Source of the DNA: Neolewinella litorea
Lineage (GTDB): Bacteria > Bacteroidota > Bacteroidia > Chitinophagales > Saprospiraceae
DNA length: 64,000 bases
NCBI RefSeq assembly: GCF_004803465.1
Contig: NZ_SRSF01000003.1
Coordinates: 372,001-436,000, forward strand
Direction: 5' to 3'
Of the stretch, positions 44,577 through 53,174 are shown in pieces (position 1 is the first letter of the stretch; each line of letters begins with the position of its first letter). Position numbers and translations under genes: made by a program. The notes under the pieces were generated by a model. It was not told the origin of the DNA, did no database searches, and saw nothing but the letters and a program-made list of their open reading frames with translations.

Positions 44577-44786
44577 GGAGGTTACTTTCAAGATCCGGGG
44601 TAGCAAGGGAGGTATATGAACACTGATCAAGCCAGATACGTAATATACGTTTGGCGCCTCCGAAAAGTATAGCTCCTTACGGGGAATTAGGAATTATTTA
44701 AGGGTAAATTTCACAATGGCAGAATTAATGTCGGGTGCCCGGCGGTTCTCGCATAGCCGGCCGACTTTTATTCTACCGCCCTTTTC

Positions 44787-46700
44787 CTACTCTCCCAGCT
44801 GAAAACTGGCCGTTTCCCAGGCCTCCATTACCTCGTCCAACTGCTCCTGCTTACGCTTCAACTCGGCGGTGGTTTTTTCCACGCGGCCGGTGTCCTCGTA
44901 GAATGTGGGGTCGGCCATTTTCAGGTGGATCTTCTCGATTTCCTGCTCCAGCCGCTCGATCTTCCGCTCGGCGGTGCCGACCTCCTTCTGCAACCTCCGC
45001 CGCTCGTCGTTGTCCAGGGGCGTGCGGGGCGCGGGTGCCGCGTCGGGGGTACCGTTCTTGGGCTTCTCCAGTTCGACGCTGCGCATATCTGTCAGCTGCC
45101 GTTTTTCCAGGAAGGTGTTGACGTCGCCGAGGTGCTCGTAGAGTTGGTGATCGCGGAATTCTACCGTACGGTCCGTAAGTCCGGCCAGGAACTCGCGGTC
45201 GTGGCTCACTACGAGCAGGGTGCCGTCGTATTCCATAAGGGCGGATTTGAGCATGTCCTTGCTGGCCATGTCCAGGTGGTTCGTGGGTTCGTCCAGTACC
45301 AGCAGATTGAAGGGGCGCAACAACATGCAGGCCAGGGCCAATCGCGCGCGCTCACCGCCGGAAAGGACCATCACCTTTTTGTCCTGGTCTTCCCCGGAAA
45401 AGAGGAAGGCACCGAGCACGCTGCGCAGCCGGGTGCGCATTTCGGGCGGACTGGCCTCCTCCATCGTTTCCAGCAGGGTCTTGTTACCGTCCAGGGCGTC
45501 GCTCTGGTTCTGGGCGTAGTACCCGACGCTCACGTTGTGGCCCAGCTCTACCTCTCCGGCGGTGGCGGGGATCTTGCCGATGAGGATTTTCGCCAGGGTG
45601 GTCTTACCCTGTCCGTTCTGCCCGACAAAGGCTACGCGGTCACCGCGGTCGACCTTCAGGTCCACGCCCCGCAGAACGTTCAGTTTGCCGTAGGTCTTGG
45701 TGATCCCGCGGGCCAGTAGCGTGATGGCGCCGGAGCGGGGGGCGGGCGGGAACCGCAGGTTCATCACCGCCGTATTGGTCTCGTCGAGTTCGATGCGCTC
45801 GATCTTGTCGAGCTGCTTCTGCATCGACTGGGCCATCTTGGTCTTGGTGGCCTTGGCCATGAAGCGGCTGATGGTGCGCTCCTTGTCGGCAATCACCTTC
45901 TGCTGGTTGAGGTAGGCTGCCTCCGCCTTCTCGCGCCGCTCGGCCTGCAGTTCCACGTACTTGCTGTAGCCGGCTTTGTAGTCGTACACCTTGCCGAGCT
46001 CGATCTCGAGGGTGCGGTTGGTAACGTTGTCGAGGAACTGCCGGTCGTGACTGATGGTGATCACCGCCCCGGAGTAGGAGCTGAGCCAGTTTTCCAGCCA
46101 GATGATGGACTCGATGTCCAGGTGGTTCGTCGGTTCGTCCAGCAGAAGGTAGTCGGGGCGCTGTAGCAACATTTTGGCCAGTTCGATGCGCATCTGCCAG
46201 CCGCCGGAGAATTCGGTGGTCTGCCGCGCGAAGTCCTTCTGCTGAAACCCGAGCCCCTTCAGTACCCGCTCGGCTTCGGCCTCCATGGTGATGCCGCCCA
46301 CCAGGGCGAAGCGCTCGGTAAGGTGGGTGAACTCCTCCAGCATGGAGGCGTAGGAATCGGAAGTGTAATCGGTGCGCACCTCCATTTCCCGGTTGAGTTC
46401 TTCGAGCCGATCTTCCATCTCCTGGATGTGGGCGAAGGCCGTCAGGGTTTCTTCCATGACGGTGTGACCGCTGGGCAGGTCCATCTCCTGGTGCAGAAAA
46501 CCCAGGGTGGAGCCGCTCTCGCGATGCACCTTGCCTTCGTCGGGACTGACGTCGCCGGCGATGATCTTCAGCATGGTGGACTTGCCGGCGCCGTTACGGC
46601 CTACCAGACCGACCTTGTCGCGGGTTCCGATCGTGAAGGTTACGCGGTCGAAAAGGATACGGTCACCGTACTGTTGGTAGATACCTGTGGCGGAAAGCAT
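44787..46700 (-). CDS. ABC-F family ATPase
   Basis: The 637-residue soluble protein has two ABC domains with Walker A GRNGAGKST and GQNGQGKTT, signature motifs (FSGGWQMRIELAKML, LSGGERARLALACML) and Walker B LLLDEPTNHLD and LVLDEPTNHLD. The linker between them (KTKMAQSMQKQLDKIERIEL) is the ribosome-facing arm. The C-terminal coiled coil (EVGTAERKIERLEQEIEKI) completes the Uup/EttA-like type. ABC-F proteins act on stalled ribosomes; there is no sign it is a resistance determinant. A -7 element lies 100 bp upstream. Confidence 0.95.
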   Translation of the reverse strand: MLSATGIYQQYGDRILFDRVTFTIGTRDKVGLVGRNGAGKSTMLKIIAGDVSPDEGKVHRESGSTLGFLHQEMDLPSGHTVMEETLTAFAHIQEMEDRLEELNREMEVRTDYTSDSYASMLEEFTHLTERFALVGGITMEAEAERVLKGLGFQQKDFARQTTEFSGGWQMRIELAKMLLQRPDYLLLDEPTNHLDIESIIWLENWLSSYSGAVITISHDRQFLDNVTNRTLEIELGKVYDYKAGYSKYVELQAERREKAEAAYLNQQKVIADKERTISRFMAKATKTKMAQSMQKQLDKIERIELDETNTAVMNLRFPPAPRSGAITLLARGITKTYGKLNVLRGVDLKVDRGDRVAFVGQNGQGKTTLAKILIGKIPATAGEVELGHNVSVGYYAQNQSDALDGNKTLLETMEEASPPEMRTRLRSVLGAFLFSGEDQDKKVMVLSGGERARLALACMLLRPFNLLVLDEPTNHLDMASKDMLKSALMEYDGTLLVVSHDREFLAGLTDRTVEFRDHQLYEHLGDVNTFLEKRQLTDMRSVELEKPKNGTPDAAPAPRTPLDNDERRRLQKEVGTAERKIERLEQEIEKIHLKMADPTFYEDTGRVEKTTAELKRKQEQLDEVMEAWETASFQLGE

Positions 46701-46800
46701 AGGGGAATAAATTGAAAACGGCTGCGGAAACGAGCGGGCGGGGTTGTGGGCCGGGAAGCACTACGGCCTCGTCAAAAGCCGAAGCGCCACCTTAGCGGCC

Positions 46801-46809
46801 GCAAAGGTA
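46801..46809 (-). promoter_or_regulatory. -7 promoter element for ABC-F gene
   Basis: TACCTTTGC on the minus strand, an exact match, about 100 bp upstream of the ABC-F start. Confidence 0.55.
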
Positions 46810-46875
46810 CGAATTGCTGATTTGGCTGGCTAAGCTCCTCAAGCGCAGGAAATAATGATGAGGGGCCGGGGGTGC

Positions 46876-47523
46876 CTACACGATAAAATTATCGTTGCGC
46901 AGAATCTCGCGCAGTTCCAGGTTGTCGCGACCGGCGCGCTGCCGGAAAGCTTCGGGCTGGCTGCGGTAGGGCTCCTGGAGGACGTAGGTGCGCTGGCTCT
47001 GCTTGCCGTAACCGGCGGAGAGATACAGGGTATCGATTACCCCCTCCTTCGCGAAGTAATCCATTTCCCGCCGGATCATTCGCAGGGGTAGACCGGTGGC
47101 CATGATCAGATCCTGGTCGCGCGGCCGGTATCCATAACGCTCGAACAGCAGCAGCAAATCCTCCACCGTCAGAAACGGCATGGGGGAAAGCGTGGGCCTA
47201 TCGTCCTCCTCCCCCAGGGGATGGCGAAGCGTGTAATGACTGACCAGCCGTTTGTTGTACCCCTGGTCGAGTATCCCAGCCATGGACAGGCGCATCAAGC
47301 GGGAGCGCGCCTCGCCCTTGGTGAGCTGGGTCGTCTTGGAAAGCCGGTCGGGGGTCAGGAAGCCGTCGGGTTCCCGCGACAGCCGCAGGAGTAAATCCCG
47401 GTCGCTGATCTTGGATGGATGTTCCGAACTGCTACGCCGTCGCCACACCAGGTAAATGACCAGGGCCAGGATCACCAGGGCCAAGAACGCCAGCAACAGG
47501 ATCAGAAAAACGGTTTTGGTCAT
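46876..47523 (-). CDS. membrane-anchored protein with winged-helix-like segments
   Basis: The 215-residue protein begins with one hydrophobic helix (MTKTVFLILLLAFLALVILALVIYLVW) and then a basic stretch. Two copies of a helix-turn-helix-like pattern follow: PDGFLTPDRLSKTTQLTKGEARSRLMRLSMAGIL and the region YRPRDQDLIMATGLPLRMIRREMDYFAKEGVI. I do not recognise a family. An anchored regulator or scaffold is possible but speculative. The ATG at 47523 is the first in a suitable place; the frame is open to 47733. The thioesterase gene lies 74 bp upstream on the same strand. Confidence 0.55.
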   Translation of the reverse strand: MTKTVFLILLLAFLALVILALVIYLVWRRRSSSEHPSKISDRDLLLRLSREPDGFLTPDRLSKTTQLTKGEARSRLMRLSMAGILDQGYNKRLVSHYTLRHPLGEEDDRPTLSPMPFLTVEDLLLLFERYGYRPRDQDLIMATGLPLRMIRREMDYFAKEGVIDTLYLSAGYGKQSQRTYVLQEPYRSQPEAFRQRAGRDNLELREILRNDNFIV

Positions 47524-47597
47524 AATTTCACCTATCCAGAGGAGTAAACATACCAAAAACCCGGCGCAGGGACCGCCACGGGCGGGATCGGAATAGC

Positions 47598-48458
47598 TTA
47601 GTCCTTTTTCTCCCGCAGCAGTCCTTCCTGCACAACGCTCGCTACCAGGTGGCCTGCAGCATCGAAGATGTTGCCGCGTGTAAACCCGCGGGCGCCGCTG
47701 GCGCTGGGGCTGTCCATGCTGTACAGCAACCACTCATCGGCGCGGAAGGGGCGGTGAAACCACATAGCGTGGTCGAGACTGGCCATCTGCAGGTTGCGGT
47801 AGTCGGTCGCGCGCCCGTGGGGGAGGAGCGCCGTGGTGAGCAGATTGTAATCACTGGCGTAGGCCAGCACGAGGGCTTGCAGGCGGCGGTCATCGGGCAT
47901 GGTGCCCCGGGTGCGCAGCCAGACGTTGCGGGTGGGAGCGTACTTCTCGCGGTCGAAGGGATTGTGGAATTCCACGGGTCGGAATTCCAGTGGCCGCTCG
48001 ATGCTGAGCATCTTGCGGATGTTGCCGGGTAGCTGGTCGCCGAACTGCTTGGCCATTCCTTCGTAGCTGACCAGTTCTTCCGCCGGGAGCACGTCCGGCA
48101 TCGGGATCTGGTGGTCGAATCCCTGCTGATCCAGCTGAAAGCTTGCCGTCAGGTGGAAGATGGCCTGTCCGTTCTGAATCGCCTTCACCGCCCGGGTAGT
48201 AAAACTGCCACCGTCGCGGATACGGTCGACTTCAAAGACGATCGGAATGTCGAGGTCACCCGGCAGCACGAAGTAACCGTGCAGGCTGTGCACGTAGCGG
48301 TCTTCGGGCACCGTCTGCACGGCGGCGGCCAGCGACTGGGCCAGTACCTGCCCGCCGAATACCCGGGCACTGCCTACGGTGCGGCTTTCCCCGCGGAAGA
48401 GATTCACTTCCAGTCGTTCGAGATTGAGCAGGCTGAGCAGTTCGGTGATTTGTTTCAT
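47598..48458 (-). CDS. tesB: acyl-CoA thioesterase II
   Basis: The 286-residue product is a double hot-dog thioesterase: N-terminal half with RVFGGQVLAQSLAAAVQTV and HSLHGYFVLPGDLDIPIVFEV, C-terminal half with ASLDHAMWFHRPFRADEWLLYSMDSPSASGARGFTRGNIF. It hydrolyses medium- to long-chain acyl-CoA. Length and motifs are typical of TesB. It is divergent from the thiolase gene, about 160 bp apart, so both fatty-acid-linked genes may share a control region. Confidence 0.92.
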   Translation of the reverse strand: MKQITELLSLLNLERLEVNLFRGESRTVGSARVFGGQVLAQSLAAAVQTVPEDRYVHSLHGYFVLPGDLDIPIVFEVDRIRDGGSFTTRAVKAIQNGQAIFHLTASFQLDQQGFDHQIPMPDVLPAEELVSYEGMAKQFGDQLPGNIRKMLSIERPLEFRPVEFHNPFDREKYAPTRNVWLRTRGTMPDDRRLQALVLAYASDYNLLTTALLPHGRATDYRNLQMASLDHAMWFHRPFRADEWLLYSMDSPSASGARGFTRGNIFDAAGHLVASVVQEGLLREKKD

Positions 48459-48524
48459 GCCGCAAACCTAGTGCGCAGCGCTCAATTGCCCTGCCGGACC
48501 GACACCGCCCGCAGGCGTACCCGC

Positions 48525-48547
48525 CCCGGCACCCGCGCCCCGCCGCC
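48525..48547 (+). repeat. promoter-proximal CCGGCACC repeat, copy 4
   Basis: CCCGGCACCCGCGCCCCGCC, sense orientation, about 70-90 bp upstream of the thiolase start; a TATCTTTA element follows at 48592. Confidence 0.5.
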
Positions 48548-48616
48548 ACGGCCGAAACCTTTTGTGGCTACCAGACTGTTGACAGGACAACTATCTTTAC
48601 GGAAAATTAATCGATC

Positions 48617-49810
48617 ATGCCCCAACACCACCACCCCCCCGTCTACATCGTCTCCGCAGTCCGCACGCCCATCGGTTCTTTCGGCGGCGTGCTTGCCTCC
48701 CTTTCCGCTACCCAACTCGGAAGCGCGGCGATCAAGGGAGCCCTCGAACGTGCCGGCGTTCCGGCCGACCGTGTCCAGGAAGTCTTTATGGGTAACGTGG
48801 TGAGCGCCAATCTCGGACAGGCCCCCGCCCGCCAGGCCGCCCTCGGCGCCGGTATCCCCAATACCGTCCCCTGTACCACGGTGAACAAGGTCTGCAGCAG
48901 CGGCATGAAGAGCGTAATGTTCGGCGCCCAGACCATTATGCTCGGGCACCACGACGTGGTCGTTGCCGGCGGCATGGAAAGCATGTCCAACATCCCTTAC
49001 TACGTGGCCGACGCCCGCTGGGGTGCCAAATTCGGCGACCGCAAGCTCATCGACGGACTGACCAAGGACGGCCTGACCGACGCCTACGACCAGAACGCCA
49101 TGGGTACCTGCGCCGACGCCACCGCCAAGAAATACGGCTTCAGCCGCGAGGAGCAGGACGAGTACGCCACCAACTCCTACAAGCGCAGCGCCGAGGCCAC
49201 CAGCAACGGAACCTTCAAACGCGAGATCGTGCCCGTCAATGTGCCCCAGCGCCGGGGCGACGACCTGATCATCGACGAAGACGAGGAGTACAAAAAGGTG
49301 AAGTTCGAGAAGATGGCCAGCCTGCGCCCCGCCTTCTCCAAGGACGGCACCGTAACAGCCGCCAACGCCAGCACGATTAACGACGGGGCCGCGGCCCTGG
49401 TGCTGGTGAGCCAGCGGGTAGTCGATGAACTCGGCCTGAAGCCGCTGGCCAAGATCGTCTCCTTCGCCGATGCCGCCCACGAACCCCAGTGGTTCACCAC
49501 CGCCCCGACCAAAGCCGCCCCCCTGGCCGTCGAACGGGCCGGACTGAAACTGGAGGACATGGACTTCCTGGAGGTCAATGAGGCCTTCTCCGTAGTGCCC
49601 ATGGCCTTCGCCAAGGAGCTCGGACTGAAGGGCGATAACATGAACGTAACCGGCGGCGGCGTGTCCCTCGGTCACCCGCTAGGTACTTCCGGTGCCCGTA
49701 TCCTCGTAACGCTGATCAACGTGCTCCACTCCCGGGAGGGTAAGTACGGACTGGCTACCCTCTGCAACGGGGGAGGTGGTGCTTCCGCGGTGGTGGTGGA
49801 GGCTGTTTAG
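48617..49810 (+). CDS. acetyl-CoA C-acetyltransferase (thiolase)
   Basis: The 397-residue enzyme has the thiolase nucleophilic cysteine in TTVNKVCSSGMKS, the histidine of GGGVSLGHPLGTSGARIL and the second cysteine of LATLCNGGGGASAV. It condenses two acetyl-CoA to acetoacetyl-CoA or acts in the reverse direction in beta-oxidation. Length is normal. A TATCTTTA element is 17 bp upstream of the start. The adjacent thioesterase points to fatty-acid or acyl-CoA metabolism. Confidence 0.95.
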   Translation: MPQHHHPPVYIVSAVRTPIGSFGGVLASLSATQLGSAAIKGALERAGVPADRVQEVFMGNVVSANLGQAPARQAALGAGIPNTVPCTTVNKVCSSGMKSVMFGAQTIMLGHHDVVVAGGMESMSNIPYYVADARWGAKFGDRKLIDGLTKDGLTDAYDQNAMGTCADATAKKYGFSREEQDEYATNSYKRSAEATSNGTFKREIVPVNVPQRRGDDLIIDEDEEYKKVKFEKMASLRPAFSKDGTVTAANASTINDGAAALVLVSQRVVDELGLKPLAKIVSFADAAHEPQWFTTAPTKAAPLAVERAGLKLEDMDFLEVNEAFSVVPMAFAKELGLKGDNMNVTGGGVSLGHPLGTSGARILVTLINVLHSREGKYGLATLCNGGGGASAVVVEAV

Positions 49811-49820
49811 GGGTCGGTTA

Positions 49821-49863
49821 CCACAGAGGACGCTGAGGGCTTCACAGAGGGCTCACGGAGAAA
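49821..49863. repeat. left CTCTGTG-type repeat block
   Basis: On the plus strand CCACAGAGG, TTCACAGAGG and CTCACGGAG repeat units occur; on the minus strand they read as CCTCTGTG repeats. They lie upstream of the GxxExxY pseudogene, in inverse orientation to the block at 50305. Confidence 0.6.
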
Positions 49864-49938
49864 TTTTGTAAAACAATTCGTTTTAATTAACGGTTGGCTT
49901 TACATTGGTTCCCCACTTAGAGACCACTTAGGATATCC

Positions 49939-50304
49939 TTGAATGAACTGACTTACGCGGTGCGCGGTGCGAGGTTCAGGGTACACACTGCGCTCGGGCC
50001 GGGTTTGCTTAAGTCTACTTAGGAACGGTGCCTGGCCATAGAGCTCAGACACGCCGGACTTGCTTTCCGGCGGCAGTGCATGCTCCCCCTCACCTACCGG
50101 GATAAGATTATCGAAAATGCCTACTGGGTTGATTTTCTCGTAGAGGGCAACCTGATCGTTGAGGTTAAATCCGTCTCTGCGCTGACACCCATTGACACCG
50201 CTTAGTTGCTGACATATTTAAAACTGGGCGACCTCCGGCTCGGACTACTGATGAATTTCAACGTTGCCCACCTACGCGACGGAATCAAACGCCTGATCCG
50301 CTAA
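49939..50304 (+). pseudogene. decayed GxxExxY-family gene
   Basis: A continuous reading frame starting at a TTG (LNELTYAVRGARFRVHTALGPGLL) aligns along its length with GxxExxY proteins: VHTALGPGLLKS, ELRHAGLAFRRQ, DFLVEGNLIVEVKSVSALTPID and LLTYLKLGDLRLGLLMNFNV, up to the TAA at 50302-50304. It carries two in-frame stops, TAG at 50020-50022 and TAG at 50203-50205. The name-giving motif is destroyed (E to K, Y to stop). Flanking CTCTGTG repeats on both sides are of the kind found beside such genes. No frameshift is needed to follow the homology. Confidence 0.8.
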
Positions 50305-50441
50305 CCTCTGCGCAACCTCCATGAAAGGCTCTGTTCCCTCTGTGGTGAACGCAAACTCTGTCGTGAACGAAGCCTCTGTGCAACCTCTGTGAATCCCTCC
50401 CTTACCTCGGTGGTGAACTAAGCTAAGTGGTGACCGCAACC
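50305..50441. repeat. right CTCTGTG-type repeat block
   Basis: Imperfect units CTCTGCGCAACC, CCCTCTGTGGTGAAC, ACTCTGTCGTGAAC, CCTCTGTGCAACCTCTGTGAA and CCTCGGTGGTGAAC follow the pseudogene stop. Together with the inverse block at 49821 they bracket the GxxExxY relic. Confidence 0.65.
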
Positions 50442-50451
50442 TCGATAAACC

Positions 50452-51045
50452 CTACCCCTCGGCGGCCGGCAATTCATCCAGAACAGCGGGGTCGTACCGG
50501 AAGCTGTTTTCCGGCACCAGTCCCTGTACGCCGTCGAAGTAGCGGTAGATAAAATCGAAGTCGGCCCGTACGTCGTCGGTAGGGTAGAAGGGTTCGGAGA
50601 ATTCGATGACGCGGTTTCCGAAGTCGAATTTGGCGAAGACCAGGGGCACCCCGGCCTCCTTGGCGATCCAGTAGAAGCCGGTCTTGAAGCGGTCGACCTT
50701 CTTGCGGGTGCCCTCCATGGCGATGCAGAGGTAAAATTCATCCCGCTCCCGGAAGATCTTGGCCACGGCCTGGGTAAAATTGGTGCGTTTCTCCCGTACC
50801 ACGGGCACCCCGCCCATCCACTGCATGGCCGCACCCATGGGGCCTTTGAAGAGGTCGGACTTGGCGACGAATTGAATGTACTTACCCACCACGGCCCGGG
50901 AGTACAGTCCGTAGGGGAAGTCGCGGTTGCTGGTGTGCGGACCCGTAGGCACCACGCATTTTTTCGGCCAGTTGCCGTTATTATGGTCGATTACGCGCAT
51001 CCGGTTGAGGCGCAGCATAAGAAGGGCCAGCCAGGCGGGCATCAT
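50452..51045 (-). CDS. lysophospholipid acyltransferase-like protein
   Basis: The 197-residue protein resembles 1-acyl-glycerol-3-phosphate acyltransferases of the PlsC superfamily: GPHTSNRDFPYG corresponds to the H-x4-D motif (HTSNRD), and CIAMEGTRKKVDRFKTGFYWIAKEAGVP corresponds to the EGTR motif. There is no long N-terminal membrane helix, as in short soluble relatives. It would acylate a glycerol-phosphate or similar lipid. It starts 12 bp after the asparaginase-like stop, so both are likely in one operon. Confidence 0.85.
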   Translation of the reverse strand: MMPAWLALLMLRLNRMRVIDHNNGNWPKKCVVPTGPHTSNRDFPYGLYSRAVVGKYIQFVAKSDLFKGPMGAAMQWMGGVPVVREKRTNFTQAVAKIFRERDEFYLCIAMEGTRKKVDRFKTGFYWIAKEAGVPLVFAKFDFGNRVIEFSEPFYPTDDVRADFDFIYRYFDGVQGLVPENSFRYDPAVLDELPAAEG

Positions 51046-51057
51046 AGCGGATGGGGG

Positions 51058-51546
51058 TTAAACAGCTTCAAAAAAACCCGTTGCGCGGTTCTTTCGTACG
51101 CCGTCCCAGGTGAAGTACCGACCGTTCATGACGATGTACACCCCCGCGGAAAGCGACTGTACGAAGGCCAGCGCACTGCCCAAGTTAAAGAATCCATCGG
51201 AAGAACTCCCAAAAGCATAAGGGATCATGGCCCCCGTGATTACGATGGTCTTGCCGCGGATGTCGGCCTTGGCCAGGTGCTCGGCCGTTTCGGTCATGGT
51301 ATCGGTACCGTGGGTGATCAGGATCTGGTCGGTATCCGTCGATCGGCAGTTGTGGGCGATGTTCTCGCGGTCCTGGGGCGTGATGTCGAGGCTGTCAACC
51401 ATCATCAGCGTGCGGATGCTGACGTCAAGGGTGGACCGGCCGACCTCCAGCATTTTGGGCAAACTGCTGTCGCGGAAAAAGAGGCGTCCGGTCACGAAGT
51501 CGTATTCCTTGTCGAAGGTTCCGCCGGTTACGAAGATCTGGATCAA
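51058..51546 (-). CDS. half-length asparaginase-domain protein
   Basis: About 162 residues correspond to the N-terminal domain of type I/II asparaginase: FVTGGTFDKEYDF (first threonine motif) and LITHGTDTMTETAEHLA (HGTDT). The C-terminal domain of ordinary asparaginases (about 330 residues total) is absent; this half-size form is a recurring Bacteroidota family. The TTG at 51546 is chosen because homologues start MIQIFVTGG; the frame can also open at the TTG at 51591, only a few bases behind the promoter. Whether it hydrolyses asparagine is unknown. Confidence 0.82.
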   Translation of the reverse strand: MIQIFVTGGTFDKEYDFVTGRLFFRDSSLPKMLEVGRSTLDVSIRTLMMVDSLDITPQDRENIAHNCRSTDTDQILITHGTDTMTETAEHLAKADIRGKTIVITGAMIPYAFGSSSDGFFNLGSALAFVQSLSAGVYIVMNGRYFTWDGVRKNRATGFFEAV

Positions 51547-51595
51547 GGGCTGTAAATTGGGTTGCTGCAGGCGGCCTGGCGAGTTATACAATGGC

Positions 51596-51604
51596 GCAAA
51601 GGTA
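51596..51604 (-). promoter_or_regulatory. -7 promoter element for asparaginase-like operon
   Basis: TACCTTTGC on the minus strand, an exact match, just upstream of the asparaginase-like gene; transcription should begin near 51591, supporting the downstream TTG start. Confidence 0.55.
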
Positions 51605-51672
51605 GAACAGACGGTCCAAACCCGATCACCAACCTGACAACAGCCTGCGCATCCGAAAGCCCGTGCGGCGTG

Positions 51673-52950
51673 CTAGGTCTTCCGCTCCTTCTTCTTGGCT
51701 GCGGGGAATAGGATGTTGTTGAGGATCAGGCGGTATCCCGGACTGTTGGGGTGCAGGCTCAGGTCGGTTTCCGGGTCGTTGACCAGATGGCGGTAGTCGG
51801 CCGGATCGTGGCCGCCGTAAAAAGTGAAGAAACCTTCGCCGAACTGCCCGTGCAGGTAGCGGGCTTCGCTGGCGGGCTTGTTCTCCCCGAGGACCAGTAC
51901 GCTGCTTTTGAGGTGCGCATTGGTGAAGGCGGTGGTCTGCCCCATGAAGCCCTTGACCGTTCGGACGTGATTCTGGGTGAGCATCGTGGGTACGGGATCC
52001 CACTTGGCACTGAAGTCGAAGAGGGTGAAGTAGTCCTGCTCCTGGGTCACGGGGCGGGGGTTGTGGTCGATGTTGCTGAATTCGTATTCCAGTGGGTTGC
52101 GCTCCAGCTGGAAGTTCTCGAAGGCGAAGGTCTTGCTGAAATCGAGTTTCGACTGGGCCTCGGGGTCGATCGGGTCACCGTCGTAGTAGGGTGCGCAGAT
52201 ATCCACGCCGTCGGCCGCCAGGGCGATATCGTAGCTGTCGGTAGCCGAGCACATGGCAAACATGAAGCCGCCGCCACCTACGTACTCACGCACTTTTTTG
52301 ACGACGCCCAACTTCAGCTGACTCACCTTCTGGTAACCGTTCTGGGCGGCCAGCTCTTCCTGGTAGGCCACCTGGCGACGGTACCACGGCGCGGTGTGGT
52401 AGCTGCGGTAGAAGCGACCAAACTGGCCGGTAAAGTCCTCGTGGTGGAGGTGCAGCCAATCATACTGGGCCAGCTCGTCATTCAGTACCTCGGTGTCGTA
52501 AACCGTCTCGTAGGGGATCTCCGCGTAGGTGAGCACCATGGTCACGGCGTCGTCCCAGGGCTGGACCTCAGTGCCCTCCCGGAAGTTGTAGTCGGGGGTA
52601 TAGACGGCGATCTTCGGTGCTTTCTCCAGCTTCATCGCATCCATGTTCCGCTCGGGGTCGGCGATCTCCTCCAGGATACCATTGAAGCGGGCGTCGGGGA
52701 TGACCTCGTACTTGACCCCCCGCGTAAGGCACTCCCGTTCGAAGGCCCGGCTGTGCTGGAAGGCGAAACTTCCACCCCGGTAATTGAGTAGCCACCAGGC
52801 TTCGATGTTGTTGTTCAGTACCCAGTAGGTGATTCCGTAAGCCTTCAGGTGGTCGGTCTGGGAGTCGTCCATCGGGATAAGGATGGTCGAGGCGCGGGCC
52901 GCGGTGGTCAACACCAACAGCAGGAACAGGAGAGTTAGTTTACGGGCCAT
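51673..52950 (-). CDS. secreted 'asparagine synthetase B'-labelled protein
   Basis: The 425-residue protein has a signal peptide (MARKLTLLFLLLVLTTAARA) and the characteristic family blocks ILIPMDDSQTDHLKAYGITYWVL, WLHLHHEDFTGQFGRF, GGGGFMFAMCSATDSYDIALAADGVDIC and FSAKWDPVPTMLTQNHV. The family is often annotated asparagine synthetase B in Bacteroidota, but it lacks the Ntn glutaminase and AsnB synthetase domains, so the label is misleading. The FxMCSATDS element resembles a glutamine-amidotransferase-like turn; the role is unknown. Next to it is the half-asparaginase. Confidence 0.75.
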   Translation of the reverse strand: MARKLTLLFLLLVLTTAARASTILIPMDDSQTDHLKAYGITYWVLNNNIEAWWLLNYRGGSFAFQHSRAFERECLTRGVKYEVIPDARFNGILEEIADPERNMDAMKLEKAPKIAVYTPDYNFREGTEVQPWDDAVTMVLTYAEIPYETVYDTEVLNDELAQYDWLHLHHEDFTGQFGRFYRSYHTAPWYRRQVAYQEELAAQNGYQKVSQLKLGVVKKVREYVGGGGFMFAMCSATDSYDIALAADGVDICAPYYDGDPIDPEAQSKLDFSKTFAFENFQLERNPLEYEFSNIDHNPRPVTQEQDYFTLFDFSAKWDPVPTMLTQNHVRTVKGFMGQTTAFTNAHLKSSVLVLGENKPASEARYLHGQFGEGFFTFYGGHDPADYRHLVNDPETDLSLHPNSPGYRLILNNILFPAAKKKERKT

Positions 52951-53106
52951 AGCGGAAGCTTTCGTTTCTCTAACGATTCAAGGCCGCAATTAGGTGTAAA
53001 ATTTTGGCAAAGGGCACCGGTACGTCGTGCGGCAGAAGCGCTGACGGCAGATTGGGGTTTGACCGGACTCTTCGAGAAAAGCGCAGAACAGTCATTATCG
53101 GCCCGG

Positions 53107-53151
53107 TAAAAACAGGCCGTCCCGCCCGATCATTGATCGGGCGGGACGGCC
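53107..53151 (-). terminator. strong intrinsic terminator after the glycoside hydrolase gene
   Basis: A perfect 18-bp inverted repeat (53115-53132 and 53134-53151) around a single T is followed on the minus strand by TGTTTTTACC. It lies 24 bp after the stop codon. Confidence 0.8.
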
Positions 53152-53174
53152 GAAAGTTGGGAAGCAAGGGACGG

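Noticed and set aside
51591-51591. Upstream TTG as start of the asparaginase-like gene
   Set aside because: It coincides with the likely transcription start, and homologues begin 15 codons further downstream (TTG at 51546).
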